Assembly: GCA_028285755.1 (NCBI GenBank)
Contig: JANQOQ010000006.1
Location: 558,001 to 622,000 of the forward strand
From: Puniceicoccaceae bacterium
GTDB taxonomy: Bacteria > Verrucomicrobiota > Verrucomicrobiia > Opitutales > JAFGAQ01
Direction of reading: 5' to 3'
DNA length: 64,000 nucleotides
Positions 17,746-26,063 of the stretch are shown here, piece by piece. Made by a program: the position numbers and the translations under genes. Under the pieces are notes generated by a model. The model saw only the letters and a list, made by a program, of their open reading frames with translations, ran no database searches and was not told where the DNA came from. Positions within the stretch are counted from its first letter, which is position 1; each line of letters opens with the position of its first letter.

Positions 17746-18753
17746 ATGATCATTGCAGAATTATCCGCAAATCATGGACAAAACAAGGATCAGGCGATCG
17801 CCCTTATTGAGGCGGCCCATCATGCGGGCGCAGATGCGGTCAAAGTGCAAACCTACACTGCGGATACACTGACACTCGATAGCGATGCGGATGATTTTCA
17901 GATCAAAGATCAGGCTCTGTGGAAGGGGCAAACCTTGTATCAACTGTATGAAAAGGCCTATACTCCCTGGGAGTGGCAACCTGAGCTCAAAGATCTGGCG
18001 GAGTCATTGGGTATGCAATTTATTGCATCGGTTTTCGATGATAGCTCTGTGGATTTCTGGGAAACCAATGAGCTTAAGATTTACAAGATAGCATCCGCGG
18101 AAATCGTACATATCACGCTACTGCAAAAGATTGCAAAGACCGGTAAGCGTGTGATCGTTTCCACAGGGATGGCGACGCTTGGAGAAATTGATGAGGCCGT
18201 TGATACCTTAAAAACAACAAACCCGGATATCGACCTTACCCTGCTAAAATGCTCCAGTGCCTACCCTGCCCCACCTGAGAGCCTCAACCTCAAAGGGATT
18301 CAAACGCTTGCGGATCGCTTTCAATGCCCGGTCGGCCTCTCGGATCACACATTGAACCCTGAAACCGCTATTTGTTCAGTAGGACTCGGTGCCACTGTTT
18401 TTGAAAAGCACCTCAAATTGGATAATACGGAAACCCTGGATGACGCTTTTTCGTTGACCCCCGATGAATTTAAAAGCTGGGCAGAGTCCATACACATTGC
18501 TCAAAAAACGCTCGGAAGCCCAGAGCTCAAACCCAGCTCACACGAGGCCTCCACACTCCCCTTTCGCCGTTCACTCTATGTCGTGAAGCCTATTAATAAG
18601 GGAGAAACTTTCACCCGGGAAAATGTACGCTCCATTCGCCCCGCTTATGGCCTACATCCCCGCGAATTGGATAAACTCATTGGGAAAAAAGCGAAAATAT
18701 CGCTTGAAACCGGAACTCCCATGAAAAGCGAATATATTGAGGAAAGTCAATAA
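17746..18753 (+). CDS. pseI: Pseudaminic acid synthase
   Basis: 335 aa. The opening IAELSANHGQNKDQA and the segment LYQLYEKAYTPWEWQPEL are the features that separate PseI from sialic acid synthase NeuB and legionaminic synthase. TIM-barrel residues include VKVQTYTADT and SGLSDHT-like PVGLSDHTLNP; a C-terminal SAF domain spans about 275-335 (FRRSLYVVKPINKGE). It condenses 2,4-diacetamido-2,4,6-trideoxy-L-altrose with phosphoenolpyruvate to give pseudaminic acid. Last gene of this block; its end overlaps the convergent M20 gene by 7 bases. Confidence 0.93.
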   Translation: MIIAELSANHGQNKDQAIALIEAAHHAGADAVKVQTYTADTLTLDSDADDFQIKDQALWKGQTLYQLYEKAYTPWEWQPELKDLAESLGMQFIASVFDDSSVDFWETNELKIYKIASAEIVHITLLQKIAKTGKRVIVSTGMATLGEIDEAVDTLKTTNPDIDLTLLKCSSAYPAPPESLNLKGIQTLADRFQCPVGLSDHTLNPETAICSVGLGATVFEKHLKLDNTETLDDAFSLTPDEFKSWAESIHIAQKTLGSPELKPSSHEASTLPFRRSLYVVKPINKGETFTRENVRSIRPAYGLHPRELDKLIGKKAKISLETGTPMKSEYIEESQ

Positions 18754-19931
18754 GCACGCTGCTGATAATGCAGGGCAACCGCACAATGGCTGGCAATCCC
18801 CTGGGCAAGGGCTTTTTCGTTAAAATCAAAGTTGGACTGATGCACTTTGGGATGGCTGCCGACAGGTCCTTCATTCAGACCAACGAGCCAAAAATTAGAG
18901 GGAACCACCTGTCCAAAGAATGCAAAATCCTCACCCCCCATTGTAGGCTTTACGGTTTCGATGACTTCTTCCCCTAGATACTCCGCAAATGCCTCACGGG
19001 TAAACACATCTTCAGCATCGTCATTAATACCGACGGGGTATCCATTTTCCCCGTAGCGCACCTCAGCTTTGGCACCCAAAGCTTCTGCCATGGATTCACA
19101 GAGGCGCTTTATTTCCACAAACATCTGCTGTCGCAAATCTTCATCCAGTGTACGGAATGTGCCAATCATCTTCACCTTGTCGGGGATAACATTGAAGGTG
19201 CTACCCCCTTCAATCTGACAAAGGGATATCACTAAAGGATTCAGAGGGTCTCGGTAGCGTGAGACGCGTGTTTGCAATGCGATTGTAATCTGGGCTGCAA
19301 CCACCCAGGGGTCTACCCCCTGATGCGGATAAGCTGCATGCGAACCTTTCCCCGTAATTTCGATCTCCAGATAATCCGAACTTGCCCAAATCGCACCGGG
19401 CCTCAAACCCAATTTACCCAGCTGCAAGGTAGGCATACCGTGAAGCGCATACATATTGCTCACTACAGGATTTTCGAGTGCCCCTTCCTCGATCATTCTT
19501 TTAGCGCCGGCCCCACCCTCTTCTGCCGGCTGGAAAATAAATTTCACGGGACCCTTAAGCTGCTCCTGCTGACCATGCAATACCCGCAAAGCGCCGGCAA
19601 GCATACTGGTATGCGCGTCGTGCCCACAAGCATGCATATATCCGGGTATTTGCGAGGAGTACTCCGCTCCTGTAGTTTCCTCAATCGGCAGACAATCCAT
19701 ATCCGCGCGCAAGCCGAGGCACTTCCCAGGCTTATCCTTACCCAGAGTGATCACCAAGCCCGTTTCGGCGACTGCTTGGCGTATATGCAATCCATCCAAG
19801 TCCTTAATATAGTCCAGAACTTTAGCCGCCGTTTTGTATTCCTGATATCCGGGCTCCGGCTCGCGGTGTATACTGCGCCTTAGCTCAATCACCGAGGGCA
19901 AGACCTGTTTTACTGCTTCTTGCAAATTCAT
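18747..19931 (-). CDS. M20 family amidohydrolase (hippurate hydrolase / N-acyl amino acid deacylase type)
   Basis: 394 aa from the ATG at 19931 (MNLQEAVKQVLPSVIELRRS); the frame continues 36 codons upstream without family resemblance. Metal-ligand motifs: GLRADMDCLPIEE, HACGHDAHTSM, PAEEGGAGAKRMIEEGA, and C-terminal GGEDFAFF with a final His in GSHPKVHQ. These define the IAA-amino-acid hydrolase/HipO/AbgB-like group of dinuclear zinc peptidases that remove acyl groups from amino acids. No signal peptide, so cytoplasmic. Substrate cannot be assigned; single-gene unit facing pseI. Confidence 0.9.
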   Translation of the reverse strand: MNLQEAVKQVLPSVIELRRSIHREPEPGYQEYKTAAKVLDYIKDLDGLHIRQAVAETGLVITLGKDKPGKCLGLRADMDCLPIEETTGAEYSSQIPGYMHACGHDAHTSMLAGALRVLHGQQEQLKGPVKFIFQPAEEGGAGAKRMIEEGALENPVVSNMYALHGMPTLQLGKLGLRPGAIWASSDYLEIEITGKGSHAAYPHQGVDPWVVAAQITIALQTRVSRYRDPLNPLVISLCQIEGGSTFNVIPDKVKMIGTFRTLDEDLRQQMFVEIKRLCESMAEALGAKAEVRYGENGYPVGINDDAEDVFTREAFAEYLGEEVIETVKPTMGGEDFAFFGQVVPSNFWLVGLNEGPVGSHPKVHQSNFDFNEKALAQGIASHCAVALHYQQRAY

Positions 19932-20000
19932 TTCGTGGAGCAAATTAGGCTTCAATTTTGTGAATAATGCAACCTTGCAACACTGAGTGACGTCTATGAA

Positions 20001-20006
20001 TATAAT
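20001..20006 (+). promoter_or_regulatory. Perfect -10 hexamer before the AsmA-like gene
   Basis: TATAAT at 20001-20006, 20 bases before the chosen ATG at 20026. The best -35 candidate, TTGCAA (19975-19980), is 20 bases away, longer than ideal. The 94-base divergent gap also serves the minus-strand M20 gene. Confidence 0.4.
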
Positions 20007-20025
20007 AACCATATCCAATTGCATT

Positions 20026-20805
20026 ATGAAACTCATCAAAATCCTGCTTATATTTGCCGTGCTGATCGTTATCGCACTGACAGTCGTCTACTTCTCACTG
20101 GGTGGTATTGTAAAAAAATCAGTCGAGACTGCGGGTCCGGAACTACTCGGAGTACCTGTGACCACAGAAGCAGTGCAAATCGATCCGGCGAGCACTGCCT
20201 TCAAGCTAAATGATCTCCTCATAGGTAATCCGGAAAAATACACTCAGGAACATGCTTTTAAGATGGACACCTTTGCCCTGGACGTAGAACCCATGTCCCT
20301 GTTATCGGACACCGTGCATGTGGAAGCATTAGTGATCGACGGGGCCAGTCTCGTGATCGAAGGTCTGCAGGCAGATAATCACCGGGATATTATCAAAAAT
20401 ATCCAGGAACGTCTCGGCGGCAGCGGAAAATCCTCTGAAGGTGGAGAATCTTCCGGCGGCGAAGATGAACCTGCGGAAGCGAAAAAGGTAATCGTGGACC
20501 TGTTCGCATTTACGAATAGCGAGCTGGTATTACTCGTGGATGGAACCGAGATTGCCCGTGTCGATTTTCCGGAAATCAAACTTGAGCAAATCGGCTCTAA
20601 AGGCTCAGGAGTAACGATAGCTGAGGCTGCCATGCAAATTTACAGTGCAATCATGACAGAAACTGCCGGTGTCCTCACAGCTGACCCGGAGATCTTAAAA
20701 AAGCTGGGAGATGCGAAACTCAATAACCTCGGGCTCCCATCGATAGAATCACTCAAGGAGATGGGTGAAGATACGCTCAACGCAATCGGTGACCTCTTTA
20801 AATAG
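20026..20805 (+). CDS. AsmA-like membrane-anchored periplasmic protein
   Basis: 259 aa from ATG 20026; 13 earlier codons from 19987 are rejected because the promoter-like TATAAT lies among them. An N-terminal anchor (residues 4-25) precedes a beta-rich segment with GGIVKKSVETAGPELLGVPV and FALDVEPMSLLSDTVHVEAL, the layout of the AsmA/TamB N-terminal domain. A Gly/Ser/Glu-rich linker follows (about 130-155), then a helical tail. AsmA-like proteins act in envelope lipid homeostasis. This one is short, so it may be a truncated relative. Its end overlaps the convergent rsmD by 8 bases. Confidence 0.65.
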   Translation: MKLIKILLIFAVLIVIALTVVYFSLGGIVKKSVETAGPELLGVPVTTEAVQIDPASTAFKLNDLLIGNPEKYTQEHAFKMDTFALDVEPMSLLSDTVHVEALVIDGASLVIEGLQADNHRDIIKNIQERLGGSGKSSEGGESSGGEDEPAEAKKVIVDLFAFTNSELVLLVDGTEIARVDFPEIKLEQIGSKGSGVTIAEAAMQIYSAIMTETAGVLTADPEILKKLGDAKLNNLGLPSIESLKEMGEDTLNAIGDLFK

Positions 20806-21367
20806 ATGAATACATGAGGATGACCACCCGTGCGTCCTCCCGGCCTTTGCCAAGCGATTTTAGCAAGGTCCAACCCCTTGGCAGAAATTCCGGCAACTCC
20901 GGCATTTCAAAGATAACTCGTGTATGCCCGGGGCTGACAAACCCGCTGGATAGCTGCTGAAGCAGTGAATCCCGAACAACCGGAATTTGCTCGTACGGGG
21001 GGTCTATAAAAATCAAATCATAGGCTCTCGCAGGCGGTAATTTAAGGAATCGCTCGACGGATTGGGCAATGATTTTGCCCAGGCTGGTTGTTTGCAGGCT
21101 TTTTTCCACTTTCTGCAGATTGCTCTGCAAACTGCGTAACGCCTGCCGATTTTGCTCAACGAATGTTGCACTCAGTGCCCCCCGGCTCAAAGCTTCAAGT
21201 CCGTAGCTGCCAACCCCTGCAAATAGATCCAAAACCCGTGAATCCTTCACACTCGCACCCAGTGAAGAAAAAACAGACTCCCGGATGCGATCCATCGCCG
21301 GCCTCACCACTGAGGATTTAGGACAATCCAGTTGGATGCTGCGTGCCCTGCCCCCCGTTATTCGCAT
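20798..21367 (-). CDS. rsmD: 16S rRNA (guanine966-N2)-methyltransferase
   Basis: 189 aa, the usual length. MRITGGRARSIQL at the N-terminus, RPAMDRIRESVFSSL, the SAM-binding motif VLDLFAGVGSYGLEALSRGA and catalytic IDPPYEQ together define RsmD. It methylates G966 of 16S rRNA during 30S assembly. Transcribed after the YbjN-like gene with a 9-base gap. coaD, a frequent neighbour, is absent. Confidence 0.93.
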   Translation of the reverse strand: MRITGGRARSIQLDCPKSSVVRPAMDRIRESVFSSLGASVKDSRVLDLFAGVGSYGLEALSRGALSATFVEQNRQALRSLQSNLQKVEKSLQTTSLGKIIAQSVERFLKLPPARAYDLIFIDPPYEQIPVVRDSLLQQLSSGFVSPGHTRVIFEMPELPEFLPRGWTLLKSLGKGREDARVVILMYSSI

Positions 21368-21376
21368 AGCCCGTGC

Positions 21377-21859
21377 TTAAATGGACTGGAGCTCCTCAGA
21401 ATCCTCATCCCCAAATTGGAGCAGGCCACTACTGTATTCCCCGCCAAAGGTCATATTCAGACTCACAACCTGATAGATAGCCACGATGACATCTTCGGGT
21501 TTTAAATTACTGAGCGGATGCACATATGCGGAATAGAGTACATCATCACTCACGCAATAACGTGCATCCAATGCACTGTGAAAATTGGAAATCAACATTT
21601 CATCTTTTTGAGCCTCGCTGACGTCTGCATAATCTATGATCGGCGAAATGATACGCATCCGGTCGTTGGACTCATCATAGATACAAAGCAGAAATACACC
21701 CTTCATATTAAAGTGGATCATCGGTCCATTCGCTTCGACGTTCTCACCCGCTATCCCCTCTATAATTTGCCGCAGGTCATCACCCGTCATGCTTTCTTCC
21801 TGAGCCGACAAAGATGAGAATAAACTAATAAAAAAGGGGATGGAGAGTAAGTATTTCAT
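21377..21859 (-). CDS. Secreted YbjN-like protein
   Basis: 160 aa with an N-terminal signal peptide (MKYLLSIPFFISLFSSLSAQ, cleavage near 20). The mature part has the alternating pattern of the YbjN / type III secretion chaperone-like fold: FLLCIYDESNDRMRIISPII, then a helix with hits such as NFHSALDARYCVSDDVLYSA. Role unknown; the fold assignment is tentative. Lies upstream of rsmD in the same direction and divergent from the Mla operon, with a 126-base shared control region. Confidence 0.6.
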   Translation of the reverse strand: MKYLLSIPFFISLFSSLSAQEESMTGDDLRQIIEGIAGENVEANGPMIHFNMKGVFLLCIYDESNDRMRIISPIIDYADVSEAQKDEMLISNFHSALDARYCVSDDVLYSAYVHPLSNLKPEDVIVAIYQVVSLNMTFGGEYSSGLLQFGDEDSEELQSI

Positions 21860-21933
21860 AGATTATTCGAAAGGTATCTAGAGCGAAATAGCAACTCAAA
21901 GTCGCAGCTGCCGTGAATCGTAAATATAAATGT

Positions 21934-21961
21934 TTGCGCTTCTCTTCGTGAATAATAATCT
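21934..21961 (+). promoter_or_regulatory. Possible sigma-70 promoter of the Mla operon
   Basis: TTGCGC (21934-21939) and TAATCT (21956-21961) with 16-base spacing, 25 bases before the GTG of the repeat protein. Matches are moderate; the surrounding DNA is AT-rich, as expected of a promoter region. Confidence 0.35.
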
Positions 21962-21985
21962 AATGTATTTTATAGAATCCTCACT

Positions 21986-23467
21986 GTGAAATTTTACCGG
22001 CATTACCTATTCTTTATGGCATCGTTTGTGTGTTGTATGCAAGTGTACGCTATTCCCGATATGGATGAAAACATCTGGCCGGTTCGTGTGGATTGGGAGG
22101 AAAATAGTGAGGTGCAACGTACGCGCATCGCCGGCCCGTTCTATGAGCGAAACATCCAGGAAGATGAAACGTTTATTGCCCTCCGGCCCTTTACCCTCAG
22201 ACGTGAATATCACAGCGACCCAACAACCCAATACAGCGAGTCGTTTCTGTATCCTTTATACAAATACACTCAATATGAGGGCCATTCGTTTCGCACAATT
22301 TTTCAGCTAATCCGGTGGAAATCCATAGACAATGATACCTCTGAAACGATCGGTACTAATGAAGCAGAATCTTACCTGCGCGCCTTCGAGGTATTCCCCT
22401 TCTATTTCGATTATGAATACGCGAATCCGGATTATTCCTACCAGGGGCTTTTCCCTATCTACGGGACCGTGCGTAATCGCCTTTTTGTGGACCAGATCGA
22501 CTGGCGGTTATTCCCGCTATACGCAAAAGTGCAGGATGATGATGAAACCGCCAAATACTACATCTGGCCCTTTTTCAAGGATCTTGAAGGGCCAAAATCA
22601 AAGGGTTTTGGCATTTGGCCCCTTTACGGTAATTTTAGCCGGGAGAATGATTATCATCACCAGTATCTCTTGTGGCCTTTCATTTACCACAACCAGAACC
22701 ACTTAGACCGGGATATCCCGCAAACCAAAATTGGCATACTCCCGCTGTATCACGAAGAAACCCGTGAAGGCTACAAACAAAAGGATATTCTGTGGCCGTT
22801 CTTTGGCTATACATACAGCAACAACCCCTCCTACGATGAAAGCCGATTTCTTTGGCCATTTATCATACAACGTCGCGGACAGGATCGCTACCTCAATCAG
22901 TATGCACCCTTTTACAGCCATTCGATTAAGAATGGCACTGAATCCTACTGGTATTTATGGCCGATCTACAATTCCCGGGAATACGAGACTGAAGGGGTTC
23001 TTGTAAAACGCTGGAAGCTGCTCTACTTCCTCTACTGGCATATGAACCAGTACGAAGCCGCCCAACCGGATAATAAGATCGCCCAGAAAAGCCACTTTTG
23101 GCCGCTATACAGCTATCGCTCCGAGACGGATAAGGTGACCCAATTCCAACTACTCAGCCCACTGGAGCCACTTTTCCAGAACAATGAGGAGATCCGCAAG
23201 CTCTACTCACCGCTGCTTGCACTCTATCGTTATCAACACATCCATGAAGAGTCCAAGGACGTGGAATTCCTTTTCTCCCTGATCAACTACGAACGGCGCA
23301 CGAGCCATAAACGCTTTAACATTGGGCCATTGTTTGATTACAAATCGGGAGACGCCGTCAAAAAAGTAGATTTCCTGAAAGGATTATTCAGATACGAACG
23401 TTTTAATGATCGAAAAGAAACCACGTTTTTGTGGATTCGATTTACAAAAGACGAAAAAGAGGATTAA
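21986..23467 (+). CDS. Secreted WPF/FPLY tandem-repeat protein heading the Mla operon
   Basis: 493 aa from a GTG giving a signal peptide (MKFYRHYLFFMASFVCCMQVYA). The mature protein repeats an aromatic turn of pattern hydrophobic-W/F-P-hydrophobic-Y/F: VFPFYF, LFPIYG, LFPLYA, IWPFFK, IWPLYG, LWPFIY, ILPLYH, LWPFFG, LWPFII, YAPFYS, LWPIYN. The prolines fall at about residues 138, 157, 177, 195, 212, 231, 253, 271, 291, 308 and 326, so the period is 17-22 residues; further copies occur near 90 and 373. This predicts a regular beta structure, possibly a barrel or solenoid at the outer membrane. It lies 21 bases before mlaE, so it is probably part of the lipid-transport system. No named family recognised. 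Confidence 0.75.
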   Translation: MKFYRHYLFFMASFVCCMQVYAIPDMDENIWPVRVDWEENSEVQRTRIAGPFYERNIQEDETFIALRPFTLRREYHSDPTTQYSESFLYPLYKYTQYEGHSFRTIFQLIRWKSIDNDTSETIGTNEAESYLRAFEVFPFYFDYEYANPDYSYQGLFPIYGTVRNRLFVDQIDWRLFPLYAKVQDDDETAKYYIWPFFKDLEGPKSKGFGIWPLYGNFSRENDYHHQYLLWPFIYHNQNHLDRDIPQTKIGILPLYHEETREGYKQKDILWPFFGYTYSNNPSYDESRFLWPFIIQRRGQDRYLNQYAPFYSHSIKNGTESYWYLWPIYNSREYETEGVLVKRWKLLYFLYWHMNQYEAAQPDNKIAQKSHFWPLYSYRSETDKVTQFQLLSPLEPLFQNNEEIRKLYSPLLALYRYQHIHEESKDVEFLFSLINYERRTSHKRFNIGPLFDYKSGDAVKKVDFLKGLFRYERFNDRKETTFLWIRFTKDEKED

Positions 23468-23488
23468 ACTCAGTTATAAACCACCTCA

Positions 23489-24256
23489 ATGAATCTATTG
23501 CTCAACAATCCAATCGCTAATTTCTTCGATAAGGTCGGTCAGCACTTATTGCTTCTTTGGAATTCGCTCGGGTATGCTCACGTTATTTTCACGCAGCCCC
23601 CGCGGGTCATTGAGCAATGTTACATCATGGGTTATCGCAGCCTGCCGATCATCTCCATTTTGAGCTTTTTCATAGGTGCGGTTTTAGCGCTGCAAGCGGG
23701 TTTTGTACTCTCGCAATTAAGTGTTCTCGAGTATATCGGGAGTTTTGTAGGGCTTTCCAGTGCACGTGAGCTAGCACCCGTTATGGTCGCTTTTCTGCTC
23801 GCAGGACGTGTGGGCTCAGCGATTACTGCGGAGCTCGCATCCATGAAGGTTTACAGCGAAATCGATGCATTGCACATCATGAATGTATCTCCCGAGAAGA
23901 TACTGGTCATGCCCAGGCTCTGGGCCGCTATCGTTCTGATGCCGTTCTTATCGATCATTGCGATACTAGTGTGTTGGCTGGGAGGCGCGATCATAGCTGA
24001 GTTTATCGGGTTTATACAACTCTCACCTCAAATCTACTGGCGTAACCTACAGGACTTCATCGTATGGAAGGATGTTGCTGACGGTATGGTCAAGGCCTGG
24101 GTATTCGGGTTTGCGGTGGTATTGATCGCCTGTAATCAGGGGCTAACAACTACTGGGGGCCCCCGGGAAATCGGAAATTCGGTAACCAAGTCAGTGGTTA
24201 ATTCGATGATCTTCATTCTTTTCACCAACTTTTTCATCACCCGCGCTCAAATGTAA
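23489..24256 (+). CDS. mlaE: MlaE-type ABC transporter permease
   Basis: 255 aa, five to six hydrophobic helices. Family segments: LPIISILSFFIGAVLALQAG, ARELAPVMVAFLLAGRVGSA (the conserved coupling helix region) and IYWRNLQDFIVWKDVADGMV. It forms the inner membrane channel of the MCE lipid transporter that moves phospholipid between inner and outer membrane. Followed 5 bases later by the ATPase gene and then the MCE protein gene, the classic E-F-D order. mlaB and mlaC are not present. Confidence 0.94.
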   Translation: MNLLLNNPIANFFDKVGQHLLLLWNSLGYAHVIFTQPPRVIEQCYIMGYRSLPIISILSFFIGAVLALQAGFVLSQLSVLEYIGSFVGLSSARELAPVMVAFLLAGRVGSAITAELASMKVYSEIDALHIMNVSPEKILVMPRLWAAIVLMPFLSIIAILVCWLGGAIIAEFIGFIQLSPQIYWRNLQDFIVWKDVADGMVKAWVFGFAVVLIACNQGLTTTGGPREIGNSVTKSVVNSMIFILFTNFFITRAQM

Positions 24257-24261
24257 CGACT

Positions 24262-25074
24262 ATGGGAGAAAGCAAACAGGCCAGACTAAGAAGGAATATT
24301 CTCCATAGAGATACCGATGTCCGGATCGACATTGAGAGTGTTTCTGTGAGTTTCGGTGAGCAATCCGTAGTGCGTGATATCAATATAGCCATCGAGCCCG
24401 GCGAGATCTTCGTGATCATGGGAGCCAGCGGCGCCGGAAAGTCTGTATTGCTTAAGTGTATTGCCGGGCTATTAAAGCCCAATCTCGGCATCGTTAAGAT
24501 TAACGGGATGGATGCCTCTGAGCGCGAGACCCACCATGAGATAAACTCAACACTCGTTTTTCAGGCGGGGGCTCTCTTCAACAGCCTGACGGTCTTTGAC
24601 AACCTGGCTTTCTTCCCGCGAGAGCATAAGCTTTATAAGGAGTCAGAGATCAAGGAAAAGGTCCTTGAGACCCTGCGGATACTATCCCTGGATCATGCTG
24701 CCTACAAGATCCCAGCTGAGCTGAGCGGGGGCATGCGCAAGCGCGTGGCAATCGCCCGTGCACTCATGTGCGAGGCGGATATGATCATGTATGATGAGCC
24801 GACCTCCGAGCTAGACCCGATTATGGCATCAACAATCAGCGAGATCATAGCCAATGTGCGCAACCAGTTTGGGCTTACCAGCGTGGTCGTTTCGCATGAC
24901 CGAGACCTCGCCTATGGCATCGCTGACCGCGTAGCCATCATCCATAAAGGCGAACTCCTCGCAGTAGACAGTCCCGAAAACATCCAAAAAGACCCGAATC
25001 CTTTAGTTCAGGATTTCCTGAACCCTACCATCAATATTGATGATCCCAGATTTAAAAAACTAGAAACCACATGA
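24262..25074 (+). CDS. mlaF: MlaF-type ABC transporter ATPase
   Basis: 270 aa. Walker A GASGAGKSVLL, Q-loop LVFQAGALFNSLTVFDN (the Mla-type Q loop), signature LSGGMRKRVAIARAL, Walker B MIMYDEPTSELDP and switch His VVVSHD are all intact. It powers the MlaE permease from the cytoplasmic side. A 25-residue basic N-terminal extension (MGESKQARLRRNILHR) precedes the usual start of the family. Its stop overlaps the mlaD start (ATGA). Confidence 0.95.
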   Translation: MGESKQARLRRNILHRDTDVRIDIESVSVSFGEQSVVRDINIAIEPGEIFVIMGASGAGKSVLLKCIAGLLKPNLGIVKINGMDASERETHHEINSTLVFQAGALFNSLTVFDNLAFFPREHKLYKESEIKEKVLETLRILSLDHAAYKIPAELSGGMRKRVAIARALMCEADMIMYDEPTSELDPIMASTISEIIANVRNQFGLTSVVVSHDRDLAYGIADRVAIIHKGELLAVDSPENIQKDPNPLVQDFLNPTINIDDPRFKKLETT

Positions 25075-26063
25075 ATAAGACACAGACTATCAGCATCGGA
25101 CTTTTCTTTATCGTTGGGGCATTCCTGATATGGATTGTTTTCAACGCACTCAGCGAAGAATCGGTTAGCCAGACGGATGGATACGAAGTAACTGCCGTTT
25201 TTGATACCTTGCTCCAACTACGAGTCGGTGATGACGTGCGCATGGCCGGAGTGCGTGTAGGGAGTGTGCAGAGTGTCGCCCTGGTCGATCGACAGCCCAC
25301 CGCAATCTTCAAAATCTTTGAGGAATTTCAAATCCCTGCGGACTCTTCAGCAACGATAGCAATGGCTGGACTATTGGGGAACAATTTGGTATCCATCAAT
25401 ATGGGTAACTCGAATACTTATCTGAGTGATGGTGACTTAATCCGTACGGAAGCCGGCTTTAACATAAGTGCGGTTGTTAATGAGATCGGTAACCTCAGTC
25501 AAAACGCAGGTATCGCATTTGAAAATATCAGTGAGTTTCTCGGCTCAGATGCGGACGGTGAAGCCAGCCTATTTGATAATTTCAATGCCATCCTTATCGA
25601 AAACAAGGATCCTCTCGGGCAAACCATTTCAAACCTCGAATCCATCACCGCACAGATGCAATCCGGCGAGGGCACACTCGGGCGTTTGCTCATGGATGAC
25701 AGTATTTACAACAAGTTGGAAGTGGCTACGACTGAAATACAAAACACCCTGGCAGAGGCCGAGGCTCTCTTCAGTGAAACCCGCGAGATCGTCGCCCAAG
25801 TCCAATCGGGTGAAGGAACGCTCGGTGGTCTCATTTACGGAGAGTCGGATATTGCAGCAGAAGTGGAGCTGCTCATCGCCAATTTACAGGAATTTTCAGC
25901 GAATTTAAATAATCCCGATTCGACGATCGGTAGGTTGCTCAATGATGATCAGCTCTATGATGAAGTGCAGGGCCTGATGCGTAAAGCCAACCAAACGCTC
26001 GACGGTCTCGGTGAAAGCGCCCCCATCAGTGCAGTGGGTGCTGCAGCAAACGGGCTATTTTAG
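25071..26063 (+). CDS. mlaD: MCE-domain lipid-binding protein (MlaD type) with C-terminal repeats
   Basis: 330 aa. Signal-anchor helix at about 7-27, then one MCE domain (about 37-125; VGDDVRMAGVRVGSVQSVAL and MAGLLGNNLVSINMG). The tail is helical and longer than in E. coli MlaD. It carries three related segments: SGEGTLGRLLMDDSIY (198-213), SGEGTLGGLIYGESDI (246-261) and NPDSTIGRLLNDDQLY (281-296). Such tails can form a tube crossing the periplasm. It should bind lipid and link MlaE to an outer membrane partner. It ends 4 bases into the convergent phoD gene. Confidence 0.93.
   Translation: MNKTQTISIGLFFIVGAFLIWIVFNALSEESVSQTDGYEVTAVFDTLLQLRVGDDVRMAGVRVGSVQSVALVDRQPTAIFKIFEEFQIPADSSATIAMAGLLGNNLVSINMGNSNTYLSDGDLIRTEAGFNISAVVNEIGNLSQNAGIAFENISEFLGSDADGEASLFDNFNAILIENKDPLGQTISNLESITAQMQSGEGTLGRLLMDDSIYNKLEVATTEIQNTLAEAEALFSETREIVAQVQSGEGTLGGLIYGESDIAAEVELLIANLQEFSANLNNPDSTIGRLLNDDQLYDEVQGLMRKANQTLDGLGESAPISAVGAAANGLF

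Noticed and set aside
17746-18753. Calling this gene neuB (sialic acid synthase)
   Set aside because: The ELSANHGQ start and the AYTPWEWQ segment match PseI, and pseB, pseC and pseG are present while no neuA or neuC is seen.
19272-19883. A 203-codon plus-strand frame opposite the M20 amidohydrolase
   Set aside because: Shadow of an enzyme with all zinc-ligand motifs; the composition is unlike a real protein.
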